Shown here: in pieces, positions 1-6,425 of the stretch | Numbering within the stretch: the stretch's first letter is position 1 | How the letters are laid out: each line of letters starts with the position of its first letter | Assembly: GCA_947455585.1 (NCBI GenBank) | Contig: CANGOY010000076.1 | Span: 1-8,160 of the forward strand | Length of the DNA stretch: 8,160 bases | From: Comamonadaceae bacterium | GTDB taxonomy: Bacteria > Pseudomonadota > Gammaproteobacteria > Burkholderiales > Burkholderiaceae_C | Direction of reading: 5' to 3' | Position numbers and translations under genes: made by a program | The notes under the pieces: generated by a model | Databases searched by the model: none | Seen by the model: only the letters and a program-made list of their open reading frames with translations | Told to the model about the DNA's origin: nothing

Positions 1-385
1 AGCTTTCGCGGCCCAGCTCTTCGTGCTCGGTGCGAAACACCACTTTGTAGATGCCACGCTTGCTGATTTCACGGGCTTTGCCAAACTCAGCACGGGCACC
101 TGCCAAGAGCTGCAACTCGATGGAGACGTGCTCCATGATGTGGCCCATCCAAGTGCCGCCCACCAATCGTGTCAGGAAGCCGCCGCGATGGCCTACACCG
201 CAATGGTGCTCGACCAAGCCGGGTAGCCAGCCATTGATGCGGTCGTTGAATCCGTCAATTTTGTTGGAGGGGTGGTCTTCCATCTCACCCAAGTCGATGA
301 GCGCTTCGATGATGGGGCGGTAAGTCCAGATATTGGGCCCGCGCAAGTAGTTCATGCGCAGGATTTGGATGTCTTTGAAGGCCAT
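1..385 (-). CDS. cphA: Cyanophycin synthetase, N-terminal part (cut by window edge)
   Basis: Cyanophycin synthetase makes the storage polymer cyanophycin (poly-aspartate backbone with arginine side chains) from Asp, Arg and ATP in the cytoplasm. Only the first ~128 residues are present; the 3' end lies beyond position 1. The translation begins MAFKDIQILRMNYLRGPNIW and continues with IEALIDLGEMEDHPSNKI, a GGFLTRL block and GHIMEHVSIELQLLAGA. I recognise these as the conserved blocks of the CphA N-terminal domain. The ATP-grasp and Mur-ligase-like domains are not in view. ATG at 385-383 is chosen because an in-frame TAA lies two codons upstream (391-389) and the family motif starts soon after. 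There is no clear Shine-Dalgarno sequence (the preceding bases read AACCTCCGC). The gene is divergent from the ABC transporter operon at 582. Many Burkholderiales carry two cphA-type genes; whether a second follows cannot be seen. Family call is firm; which paralogue is uncertain. Confidence 0.93.
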   Translation of the reverse strand, partial: MAFKDIQILRMNYLRGPNIWTYRPIIEALIDLGEMEDHPSNKIDGFNDRINGWLPGLVEHHCGVGHRGGFLTRLVGGTWMGHIMEHVSIELQLLAGARAEFGKAREISKRGIYKVVFRTEHEELGRES

Positions 386-441
386 AAATTAGCGGAGGTT
401 TTGAGCGAAAGTTTGGGGAGCTGAAGCAGGGGAGAGAGCCA

Positions 442-459
442 AGGTCACCACAGCGACCT
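442..459. promoter_or_regulatory. 18-bp dyad / possible hairpin in the cphA leader
   Basis: On the minus strand (the cphA leader) the arms AGGTCGC and GTGACCT flank a TGTG loop, giving a 7-bp stem with one G-U wobble. As DNA it is a near-perfect dyad with one mismatched pair. Its near edge lies 56 bp upstream of the cphA start. It could be an operator for a dimeric regulator or a 5'-leader hairpin; no named regulator motif was recognised. Short dyads can arise by chance, so confidence is low. Confidence 0.3.
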
Positions 460-543
460 CCGAGGCTGCGGCGATACAATCATTTGCATACGTGTGGGGG
501 TACAACAAAGTCCTGGCTCCTGCTTTTTATTTTTATCGCCGTC

Positions 544-563
544 CATCGATTGACATCGATTGA
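544..563 (+). repeat. Perfect tandem 10-bp repeat with a -35-like TTGACA
   Basis: The decamer CATCGATTGA occurs twice back to back (544-553 and 554-563), ending 18 bp before the ABC transporter ATG. Each copy contains the palindrome ATCGAT, so the centres sit one helical turn apart on the same DNA face. The junction creates TTGACA at 550-555, a perfect sigma-70 -35 hexamer. The matching -10 is poor: 575-580 (TCCAAT) needs a 19-bp spacer, and ATTCCA at 573-578 matches badly. If the promoter is real, the message would be nearly leaderless. The tandem half-sites could equally be a regulator binding site over the promoter. The repeat itself is certain; its role is inferred. Confidence 0.55.
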
Positions 564-581
564 AGCAGCAAAATTCCAATA

Positions 582-2867
582 ATGAATTCTTCTTTATCGG
601 CTTCCACCAAAGTTGTTTTGCCCGAGGGCTGGCAATCTTCAGCGTTTGCACAACTGTCACCTCAAGAAAACGTTTTAGCTTGGCTAGAGGTTGACTTGAA
701 CGCCCAATTGCATTTTTCGCTAGGGCTTCTCATTGTGACAGACCAAAGGGTGCTTTTTGGCTCCCAAGAGGCCGGTTCGCCCCCCGTTTGGAACAGCTGG
801 ACCTTGGTGGCTGGCATGAAGTTGACGCACACCGACCACGCAGGTGTTGGCACCCTGAGCTTGGTCGATGCCACGCGCCGCATCGCCAGCTGGCGGTTCA
901 CTCTGACGCACAACGTCACGGCCATGCGCCTGCAAGAAACGTTGGCTGACCGCTTAGAGGTGTTGACTCACGGCAAGTCGCTGGCTTCCTCGGCCCAAGC
1001 GCGCTGCCCGCAGTGCAAATTGCAGCTCGAAAACGTGGGCGATGAGTGCCCCGTGTGCAGCCGCGAACAGCACGCGCCTATGTCGACTTGGGGCCTGTTT
1101 CGCTTGTGGCGCTTTGCCAAGCCTTACCAATGGCGCTTGTTGGCGGGCTTCTTGTTGACGCTGGCTTCCACAGCAGCCACCTTGGTGCCGCCGTACTTGA
1201 CCATGCCGTTGATGGACGACGTGCTGATTCCATTCCAAAACGGCAAAGACATTGACCATGATTTGGTCTACATGTATTTGGGGGGCTTGCTGGGAGCCGC
1301 TTTGCTGGCCTGGGGGCTGGGTTGGCTCAAAACCTACATCTTGGCCTTGGTCTCAGAGCGCATTGGCGCCGATTTGCGCACCACGGCTTATGAGCATTTG
1401 ATGCGCTTGTCGCTCGAATACTTTGGCGGCCGACGCACCGGCGACTTGATGAATCGTATTGGTGCCGAGACCGACCGCATTTGCGTGTTCTTGTCGCTGC
1501 ATTTGCTGGACTTCGCCACCGATGTGTTGATGATTTTGATGACGGCTTCTATCCTCATCAGCATTGATGCCAAGCTGGCTGCTGCGACTTTGTTGCCCTT
1601 GCCGTTCATCGTGTGGTTGATTCACACCGTGCGAGACAAACTGCGCACGGGTTTTGAGAAGATTGACCGCGTGTGGTCAGAGTTGACCAACGTGCTGGCT
1701 GACACCATTCCTGGCATCCGCGTGGTCAAGGCCTTTGCACAAGAGACACGCGAAGCCAACCGCTTTCGCGATGCCAACAAACACAACTTGGCGGTGAACG
1801 ACCGCATCAACTTTGTGTGGTCTTTGTTCTCGCCCACGGTTACCTTGATGACCGAGGTGGGCTTGTTGGTGGTGTGGGGTTTTGGTATTTACTTGGTGTC
1901 GCATAACCAAATTACGGTGGGCGTGTTGGCCGCGTTCTTGGCCTACATCGGCCGCTTCTACACGCGCCTCGATTCGATGAGCCGCATCGTGTCGCACACG
2001 CAAAAAGCAGCAGCAGGCGCCAAGCGTATTTTTGAAATTTTGGACCATGTCTCCAGCGTGCCCGAAACCACGAATCCACAAAAACTGCCTGTGCCTTTGC
2101 AGGGCAATATTGAAATTCAAGATGCAGGTTTCCGCTACGGCAACCGCGCGGTCATTCGTGGTATGAACTTGAGCATTCGTCCTGGCGAGATGATTGGCTT
2201 GGTCGGTCAAAGTGGCTCGGGGAAGAGCACTTTGGTCAACTTGATTTGCCGCTTCTACGACTTGAGCGAAGGCTCCATCAAGCTTGATGGCATCGACATT
2301 CGCAACATCGCTTTGTCAGACTTTCGCAGCCATATTGGCATGGTGCTGCAAGAGCCGTTCTTGTTCTTCGGCACGATTGCAGACAACATCGCCTACGGCA
2401 AGCCCGATGCCAGCCGCGAAGAAATCGTGGCCGCAGCCCGTGCGGCACATGCCCATGAATTCATCTTGCGTTTGCCGCAAGGCTACGACTCATTGGTGGG
2501 CGAACGCGGCCAAGGCTTGTCGGGTGGCGAGCGTCAGCGCATATCGATTGCGCGGGCTTTGCTCATCAACCCACGCATCCTCATCTTGGACGAAGCCACC
2601 GCCTCGGTGGACACCGAGACCGAGTTGGAAATTCAAAAGGCCTTGGACAACCTCGTGCAAGGCCGTACCACGATTGCCATTGCACATCGTTTGTCCACCC
2701 TCAACAAAGCCGACCGTTTGGTGGTGATGGAGCAAGGTGTGGTGGTGGAAGAGGGCGACCACGACACGCTCATGGCGCGTCAAGGCGCTTACTACCGCTT
2801 GTATGAAGCCCAAGCCAAGAATGCAGAAGACACCGTGGCGCGTGCTTCGACGAAGGAGTCTGTATGA
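582..2867 (+). CDS. ABC half-exporter with N-terminal beta-rich domain and zinc-ribbon-like motif, cyanophycin-associated type
   Basis: A 761-aa type IV ABC exporter half-transporter, with permease and ATPase in one chain, expected to dimerise in the inner membrane. Residues ~20-130 form a beta-rich soluble domain with IVTDQRVLF at 51-59, resembling PH-like domains. Next comes a paired-cysteine knuckle, CPQC (142-145) and CPVC (156-159), then the membrane domain from ~175 to ~455 with about six helices. The ATPase has Walker A GQSGSGKST (542-550), the Q-loop in LQEPFLF, signature LSGGE (646-650), Walker B ending DE (670-671) and H-loop His702, so it should be catalytically competent. It is longer than a standard ~580-600 aa MsbA-like exporter because of the N-terminal extension. 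ATG 582 has no good Shine-Dalgarno, but the next in-frame ATG (residue 79) would remove half the N-terminal domain. The gene overlaps the DUF1854 gene and is divergent from cphA. I recall that such pairs are annotated as cyanophycin metabolism-associated. The substrate is unknown. Confidence 0.9.
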   Translation: MNSSLSASTKVVLPEGWQSSAFAQLSPQENVLAWLEVDLNAQLHFSLGLLIVTDQRVLFGSQEAGSPPVWNSWTLVAGMKLTHTDHAGVGTLSLVDATRRIASWRFTLTHNVTAMRLQETLADRLEVLTHGKSLASSAQARCPQCKLQLENVGDECPVCSREQHAPMSTWGLFRLWRFAKPYQWRLLAGFLLTLASTAATLVPPYLTMPLMDDVLIPFQNGKDIDHDLVYMYLGGLLGAALLAWGLGWLKTYILALVSERIGADLRTTAYEHLMRLSLEYFGGRRTGDLMNRIGAETDRICVFLSLHLLDFATDVLMILMTASILISIDAKLAAATLLPLPFIVWLIHTVRDKLRTGFEKIDRVWSELTNVLADTIPGIRVVKAFAQETREANRFRDANKHNLAVNDRINFVWSLFSPTVTLMTEVGLLVVWGFGIYLVSHNQITVGVLAAFLAYIGRFYTRLDSMSRIVSHTQKAAAGAKRIFEILDHVSSVPETTNPQKLPVPLQGNIEIQDAGFRYGNRAVIRGMNLSIRPGEMIGLVGQSGSGKSTLVNLICRFYDLSEGSIKLDGIDIRNIALSDFRSHIGMVLQEPFLFFGTIADNIAYGKPDASREEIVAAARAAHAHEFILRLPQGYDSLVGERGQGLSGGERQRISIARALLINPRILILDEATASVDTETELEIQKALDNLVQGRTTIAIAHRLSTLNKADRLVVMEQGVVVEEGDHDTLMARQGAYYRLYEAQAKNAEDTVARASTKESV
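2853..2858 (+). promoter_or_regulatory. Shine-Dalgarno sequence for the DUF1854 gene
   Basis: AAGGAG lies inside the last codons of the ABC transporter gene, 5 nt before the ATG at 2864. This is the strongest ribosome-binding site seen in the window, and it fixes the start of the downstream gene despite the 4-bp overlap with the preceding stop codon. Confidence 0.8.
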
Positions 2868-3331
2868 GTGCCGCATTTAGCTTAGCGTTCGATGCCTTCG
2901 GCAAACTGGTCGTTACTATGGCCGATGGCACGCAACATGTGGGTGCTCTGGTGGCACGTGCGTTCCCCATTGCCACGCCTGACCAGTGCATCTCCATCTT
3001 GAGCGCGGAAGGCAAAGAGCTGGCCTGGGTGGAAAACCTCAATGACTTGCCAGCCAATGAGCGCGACATCGCGACACAAGCGCTGCAAGGCCGCGAGTTC
3101 ATGCCTGAGATTTTGCGTTTGGACGGTGTCAACAGTTTTTCCACGCCCAGCGTGTGGCGCGTGCAAACCAGCCGTGGCCCTGCGCAGTTGGTGCTCAAAG
3201 GCGAGGAAGACATTCGCCGTCTGAGTGCCACGCGCCTCATCGTGGCTGATGCGCATGGCGTGCAGTTCTTGATTCGCGACTTGCCGTCGCTAGACCGTCA
3301 CACCCGTAAGCTGCTGGACCGCTTTTTGTAA
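2864..3331 (+). CDS. DUF1854 family protein, cyanophycin-associated
   Basis: A 155-aa soluble protein with no signal peptide or membrane segment visible. I recognise it as DUF1854 from blocks in order: RAFPIATP (32-39), KELAWVENL (51-59), REFMPEI (77-83), STPSVW (93-98), EEDIRRL (114-120) and DAHGVQFLIRDLPSLD (129-144). Its biochemical function is unknown, and no catalytic motif is evident; the single cysteine (42) argues against a metal centre made of cysteines. ATG 2864 overlaps the ABC transporter stop as ATGA and has AAGGAG 5 nt upstream, so the two proteins are probably translationally coupled and made together. That supports, but does not prove, a physical partnership with the transporter. 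The well-matched ribosome-binding site contrasts with the weak one of the upstream gene and may favour higher output of the small protein. The gene ends 15 bp before the convergent transferase gene. Confidence 0.88.
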   Translation: MSAAFSLAFDAFGKLVVTMADGTQHVGALVARAFPIATPDQCISILSAEGKELAWVENLNDLPANERDIATQALQGREFMPEILRLDGVNSFSTPSVWRVQTSRGPAQLVLKGEEDIRRLSATRLIVADAHGVQFLIRDLPSLDRHTRKLLDRFL

Positions 3332-3340
3332 AGCAGTTTT
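3321..3340 (+). terminator. Weak terminator-like hairpin at the end of the ABC/DUF1854 operon
   Basis: GCTTT (3321-3325) and AAAGC (3330-3334) pair around a TTGT loop and are followed by AG then TTTT (3337-3340). The stem spans the DUF1854 stop codon. It has only 5 bp, two of them G-C, so it would be weak. It is the only candidate in the short convergent gap, where termination or transcript collision must be handled. Confidence 0.25.
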
Positions 3341-3346
3341 CTGATT

Positions 3347-5005
3347 TCAACGGCCCTCGCAGGCTGCGAAGAAATCACGCTCACGTTGGTAGGCAGCGGT
3401 CTTCACCGCCATCAAACCCAATACCGAATGGAACAAGTTGTCATGCGACAAGGGCTTGTCGCGGTTGGCTTGCAGGCAACGCGTGTTCACGCGGCTGAGT
3501 TGTTCAAAGCTGGGTGAGAGCCAAGCCACCAAGGGCACGGTGGTTTGTTCTGGCGGTGCCACGCTGTAGGGCAGGCCATGCAGATACATGTTTTTCTCGC
3601 CCAGTGATTCACCATGGTCTGACACATAGAGCATGGCTGGCGTGCTGGTTTTATCTTGAGTTTTTAGCCAGCCGATGACGCGCGACAAAAAGTAGTCCGT
3701 GAACACGAGGGTGTTGTCGTAGGCATTGACGATTTGCTCGCGGTCACATTGCGAGAGCGAGGTGTCCGTGCATTCAGGGGTGAACTTTTTGAATGCAGCC
3801 GGACTGCGTTTGAAGTAGGCAGGCCCATGGCTACCCATTTGGTGCATCACGACCACCGTGCCTCGTGCGCGACGCTCTGCGGGGAGTTTGGACAGTTCGG
3901 CTTCGATGCGGGCAATCATCACCGTGTCTCGGCATTCACCGTCTTCGCAGTACTCTGGCAATTTGAGGTCCGAGGTGTTCACATAGGGGACGCGCGCGCA
4001 CTGGCCCTTGCAGCCTGATTGGTTGTCTATCCACAAGACGGCGTAGCCTGCGTGTTGCAGCACGTCAAGCATGTTTTCAAATTCGTTGCTGCGTTTGTCA
4101 AATGCAGAACGACCTAAATGTGAAAACATGCAAGGCAAAGACTCTGCGGTGCTGGTGCCGCATGAGCTCACATGGGTAAAGCTGGCGACGTTTTCTTTGG
4201 CAAGCAAAGGGTTGGTGCTGCGTGTGTAGCCGTTGAGCGAGAAGCTGGCACTGCGTGCCGTTTCACCAAGGACAAACACCAGCAAAGGAGGGCGTTGGGG
4301 CACCTGGCCAGCACGCTGTTCAATGTGCGCATCTAAGCCCAAACTCTGCAAAGGGCCACGGGGCTGCTCTGCTGGAATGACGGTCATATCCAGCACTGCA
4401 TAAATGCTGTTGAGCGGATTGATTTGGTAGCGCATCTCGGTGTAGTTGCGCATGAGGGACGAAAAGTCTTGGAACACCAGTTGCGTTGCGCCAAATGCCA
4501 AGGCCAAAGACGCAACGAGCAAGCCTACATTGCGTAGCACTTGCTTACCAAAGGGGATGGCGATGACGGGCTGTCGCCAGACCCAAACAATGGGTAGCAC
4601 GGCCAAGATAAGTACGGTGATTAGCAAACGCCAGCTCAGTTGGTCGCGTGCTTCGCGGGTGTCTGTTTGCAGCACGTTGATGAGCATGGGGGTGTCCACC
4701 ACGATGCCATACATCAGCATGTAGTGGGTGGCCAATGCCGTCAACAGCAGCAGCAGTGTGATGGCTGGTTTGAGTGTGAAACGCCAAGCAAAGAGCGACA
4801 GCACAGCGGCCACCACATTGGCGATGATGAACGCAAATGCCACGCCAAAACCCAGACCATGCCAGCCGGTTAAATCGGGCAAGGTCATCAATGTTTTCCA
4901 GAGTGCCCAATTGCCTAAAACGGCCATCCACACACTGCTCACTGCCACCAAAGTGAGGGTGGATCGTTGCGGGCGTATCGGTGTGTCTAAAAACATGAGG
5001 CGCAT
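3347..5005 (-). CDS. eptA: EptA-type phosphoethanolamine transferase (lipid A modifying, inner membrane)
   Basis: Enzymes of this family move phosphoethanolamine from phosphatidylethanolamine onto lipid A or another envelope acceptor at the periplasmic face of the inner membrane. Numbering here is from the upstream TTG at 5017 (556 aa). About five N-terminal membrane helices lie at ~21-40, 52-76, 83-105, 129-147 and 161-180. A periplasmic sulfatase-fold domain follows. The zinc/catalytic set is present: Glu252 in LGETAR, nucleophile Thr290 in SCGTSTAESLPCMFS, His397 in GSHGP, Asp467-His468 in SDHGES, and His480. Cysteine pairs 286/296, 357/362 and 416/424 match the family's disulfides; 336/340 is an additional close pair. 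Length fits EptA (~545 aa). The reported start is ATG 5005 (552 aa). TTG 5017 directly abuts the upstream stop (TAATTG) and is possible, as is ATG 4996; none has a good Shine-Dalgarno. The exact acceptor (lipid A versus another core site) is not readable from sequence. Confidence 0.88.
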   Translation of the reverse strand: MRLMFLDTPIRPQRSTLTLVAVSSVWMAVLGNWALWKTLMTLPDLTGWHGLGFGVAFAFIIANVVAAVLSLFAWRFTLKPAITLLLLLTALATHYMLMYGIVVDTPMLINVLQTDTREARDQLSWRLLITVLILAVLPIVWVWRQPVIAIPFGKQVLRNVGLLVASLALAFGATQLVFQDFSSLMRNYTEMRYQINPLNSIYAVLDMTVIPAEQPRGPLQSLGLDAHIEQRAGQVPQRPPLLVFVLGETARSASFSLNGYTRSTNPLLAKENVASFTHVSSCGTSTAESLPCMFSHLGRSAFDKRSNEFENMLDVLQHAGYAVLWIDNQSGCKGQCARVPYVNTSDLKLPEYCEDGECRDTVMIARIEAELSKLPAERRARGTVVVMHQMGSHGPAYFKRSPAAFKKFTPECTDTSLSQCDREQIVNAYDNTLVFTDYFLSRVIGWLKTQDKTSTPAMLYVSDHGESLGEKNMYLHGLPYSVAPPEQTTVPLVAWLSPSFEQLSRVNTRCLQANRDKPLSHDNLFHSVLGLMAVKTAAYQRERDFFAACEGR

Positions 5006-5017
5006 AAAAACCGTCAA

Positions 5018-6382
5018 TTAAGTTGGCCAAGTGCTGCCGTGTTCGGGCACGATGGCCCGCCAGTTCAAGTCGCGTTCAATGCGTTGGCGCAGTGCATCAG
5101 ATGCTTCGGGTTCTCCGTGCACCACATACACCTGGTCGGGTTTTGTTTTCATTTGACCGATCCAGTCAATCAGCTGCTTGGCATCTGCGTGTGCAGAGGA
5201 CGATTGCAACTGAACCACTTCGGCGTGGACGGCCACATCTTGTCCGTGCATGCGCAGCATGGCTCCACCGCTGGCTAGGGTTGCGCCGCGGGTGCCTGGC
5301 GCTTGGTAGCCGGTGAGGATGACCATGTTGCGATGGTCCGGCAGGTAATGCGCCAAATGGTGCAAAACACGTCCACCCGTGGCCATGCCGCTGGCTGCCA
5401 AGATGACCATGGGGCCATGACGCTTAGACAAGGCTTTGGACTCCTCGGTGGTTTCAATCATCGTGGCCACATGCTTCAAACCTTTGAGTGCATGTGCATC
5501 TAAGCGATGCGCCTCAGGGTGGCGCTGGAACAAATCGGTGGTGTGCACCGCCATTGGGCTGTCTAAGAAGATGGGCAGTCCGTGCGGAATTTCGCCACGT
5601 TCTTTCATCAGCGCAATCGCGTGCAGCAGGGCTTGTGCGCGGCCCACTGCAAACACCGGCACCACCGCAACGCCGCCACGTGCAGCGACGCGTTTGAGCG
5701 CGGGGGCCAGCTCGGCCATGATGTTTTCGTGTGGGTGTTCGCGGTTGCCGTAGGTGGACTCAATCAATACGGTGTCTGCATCAGGTGGCGGTGCAGGTGG
5801 ATTCATGATCATGTCGTCAGGACGGCCAACATCACCGCTGAACAAGATGCGGCGTCCTGCCACCTCCAATAAAACGCTGGCCGCGCCCAAGATGTGGCCC
5901 GCCGTGCTGAATGTGGCTTTCCAGCCAGGAATGGGCGAGAAGGTTTTTGTCTCGCGCTCTGGCTTGAGCAGTTGCAGCGAGAGCAGGGCATCGTGCTTGC
6001 CATACAGCGGCATGGCGGGCTCGTGTTTGGTGTAACCGTGGCGGTTTAAAAACGCGGCATCTTCTTCTTGGATATGCCCGCTGTCAGGCAGCAGGATGGC
6101 GCACAAATCACAGGTCGCTGGCGTGGCGTGTATCTGGCCTCGGTAGCCTTGACGGTAGAGCAGCGGCACATAGCCGCTGTGGTCCAAATGCGCGTGCGTC
6201 AAGATGACGGCATCTATGTCTGTGGGGGTGACAGGCATGGGGCTCCAGTTGCGCAAGCGCAGTTGTTTGAAGCCCTGAAACAAGCCGCAGTCGACGAGCA
6301 GTTTTTTGCCCTCGTGCTGAACCAAGTATTTAGAACCGGTGACTGTGCCGGTTCCGCCCAAGAAGGTGATATTGACGCTCAT
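5018..6382 (-). CDS. Metallo-beta-lactamase-fold protein with beta-CASP RNA-specificity domain (probable ribonuclease)
   Basis: A 454-aa cytoplasmic protein of the beta-CASP branch of metallo-beta-lactamases, related to CPSF73-like and TTHA0252-like RNA nucleases. Motif 1 is the N-terminal FLGGTGTVTGS strand-turn. The di-zinc site is complete: HAHLDH (63-68), His163 in AGHILGA, Asp184 in FSGDVGRP and His422 in VVHGE. The beta-CASP insertion follows ESTYGNR (Glu208, motif A), and His398 in SSSAHAD is the conserved late histidine. All catalytic ligands are intact, so an active zinc hydrolase, most likely an endo- or exoribonuclease, is expected; the RNA target is unknown. No signal peptide is seen. 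ATG 6382 is used; upstream is a purine-rich AAAAGGGGGAT that could act as ribosome-binding site but sits inside a hairpin (6392-6413). It follows dnaJ by 43 bp and is followed immediately by the transferase gene. Confidence 0.9.
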   Translation of the reverse strand: MSVNITFLGGTGTVTGSKYLVQHEGKKLLVDCGLFQGFKQLRLRNWSPMPVTPTDIDAVILTHAHLDHSGYVPLLYRQGYRGQIHATPATCDLCAILLPDSGHIQEEDAAFLNRHGYTKHEPAMPLYGKHDALLSLQLLKPERETKTFSPIPGWKATFSTAGHILGAASVLLEVAGRRILFSGDVGRPDDMIMNPPAPPPDADTVLIESTYGNREHPHENIMAELAPALKRVAARGGVAVVPVFAVGRAQALLHAIALMKERGEIPHGLPIFLDSPMAVHTTDLFQRHPEAHRLDAHALKGLKHVATMIETTEESKALSKRHGPMVILAASGMATGGRVLHHLAHYLPDHRNMVILTGYQAPGTRGATLASGGAMLRMHGQDVAVHAEVVQLQSSSAHADAKQLIDWIGQMKTKPDQVYVVHGEPEASDALRQRIERDLNWRAIVPEHGSTWPT

Positions 6383-6391
6383 AGACGAAGT

Positions 6392-6413
6392 ATCCCCCTT
6401 TTAAGAGGGGGAT
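6392..6413 (-). terminator. Perfect 8-bp hairpin between dnaJ and the nuclease gene
   Basis: ATCCCCCT (6392-6399) and AGGGGGAT (6406-6413) form a perfect 8-bp stem with a 6-nt loop, 12 bp after the dnaJ stop. Neither strand has a real T-run after the stem (minus strand continues ACTTCG, plus strand TTTCGCG), so it is not a textbook intrinsic terminator. The minus-strand 3' arm, AAAAGGGGGAT, is the only Shine-Dalgarno-like sequence ahead of the nuclease ATG, with 11 nt between GGGGG and the start. The hairpin may therefore stabilise the dnaJ 3' end, attenuate transcription, or mask translation start. It could also be a copy of a dispersed intergenic repeat. Confidence 0.4.
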
Positions 6414-6425
6414 TTCGCGAATGCT

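Larger units (their letters stand above)
386..581. other. Divergent intergenic region between cphA and the ABC transporter operon
   Basis: This 196-bp spacer separates two divergent start codons and must carry the promoters for both directions unless transcription enters from outside. Visible structure: an 18-bp dyad (442-459), an A/T-rich tract reading TGCTTTTTATTTTTATC (521-537), and a perfect tandem 10-bp repeat (544-563) containing TTGACA. A TACAAT hexamer lies at 475-480 on the plus strand without a convincing -35 partner. No good sigma-70 promoter pair with 16-18 bp spacing was found by eye on either strand, and no convincing coding sequence was seen. Confidence 0.6.

Noticed and set aside
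471..480. TACAAT as a -10 element for a plus-strand promoter
   Set aside because: No acceptable -35 hexamer lies 16-18 bp upstream.
445..660. Minus-strand small open frame across the cphA/ABC spacer
   Set aside because: It overlaps the start of the ABC gene and has no recognisable product. It is not in frame with cphA, which has its own start at 385 with an in-frame stop just upstream.
1677..2210. Antisense open frame of 177 codons inside the ABC transporter gene
   Set aside because: The His/Gln/Arg-rich translation is typical of a reverse-frame shadow, has no family resemblance, and the sense strand encodes a clear ABC exporter.
3347..5005. An acquired mcr-type colistin resistance gene
   Set aside because: It shares the MCR/EptA catalytic residues, but the base composition and style match the neighbours and no insertion sequence or repeat flanks it, so a resident chromosomal family member is the simpler reading.
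5018..6382. A beta-lactam resistance enzyme
   Set aside because: The fold is metallo-beta-lactamase, but the beta-CASP motifs (ESTYGNR, SSSAHAD) and lack of a signal peptide point to a cytoplasmic RNA nuclease.
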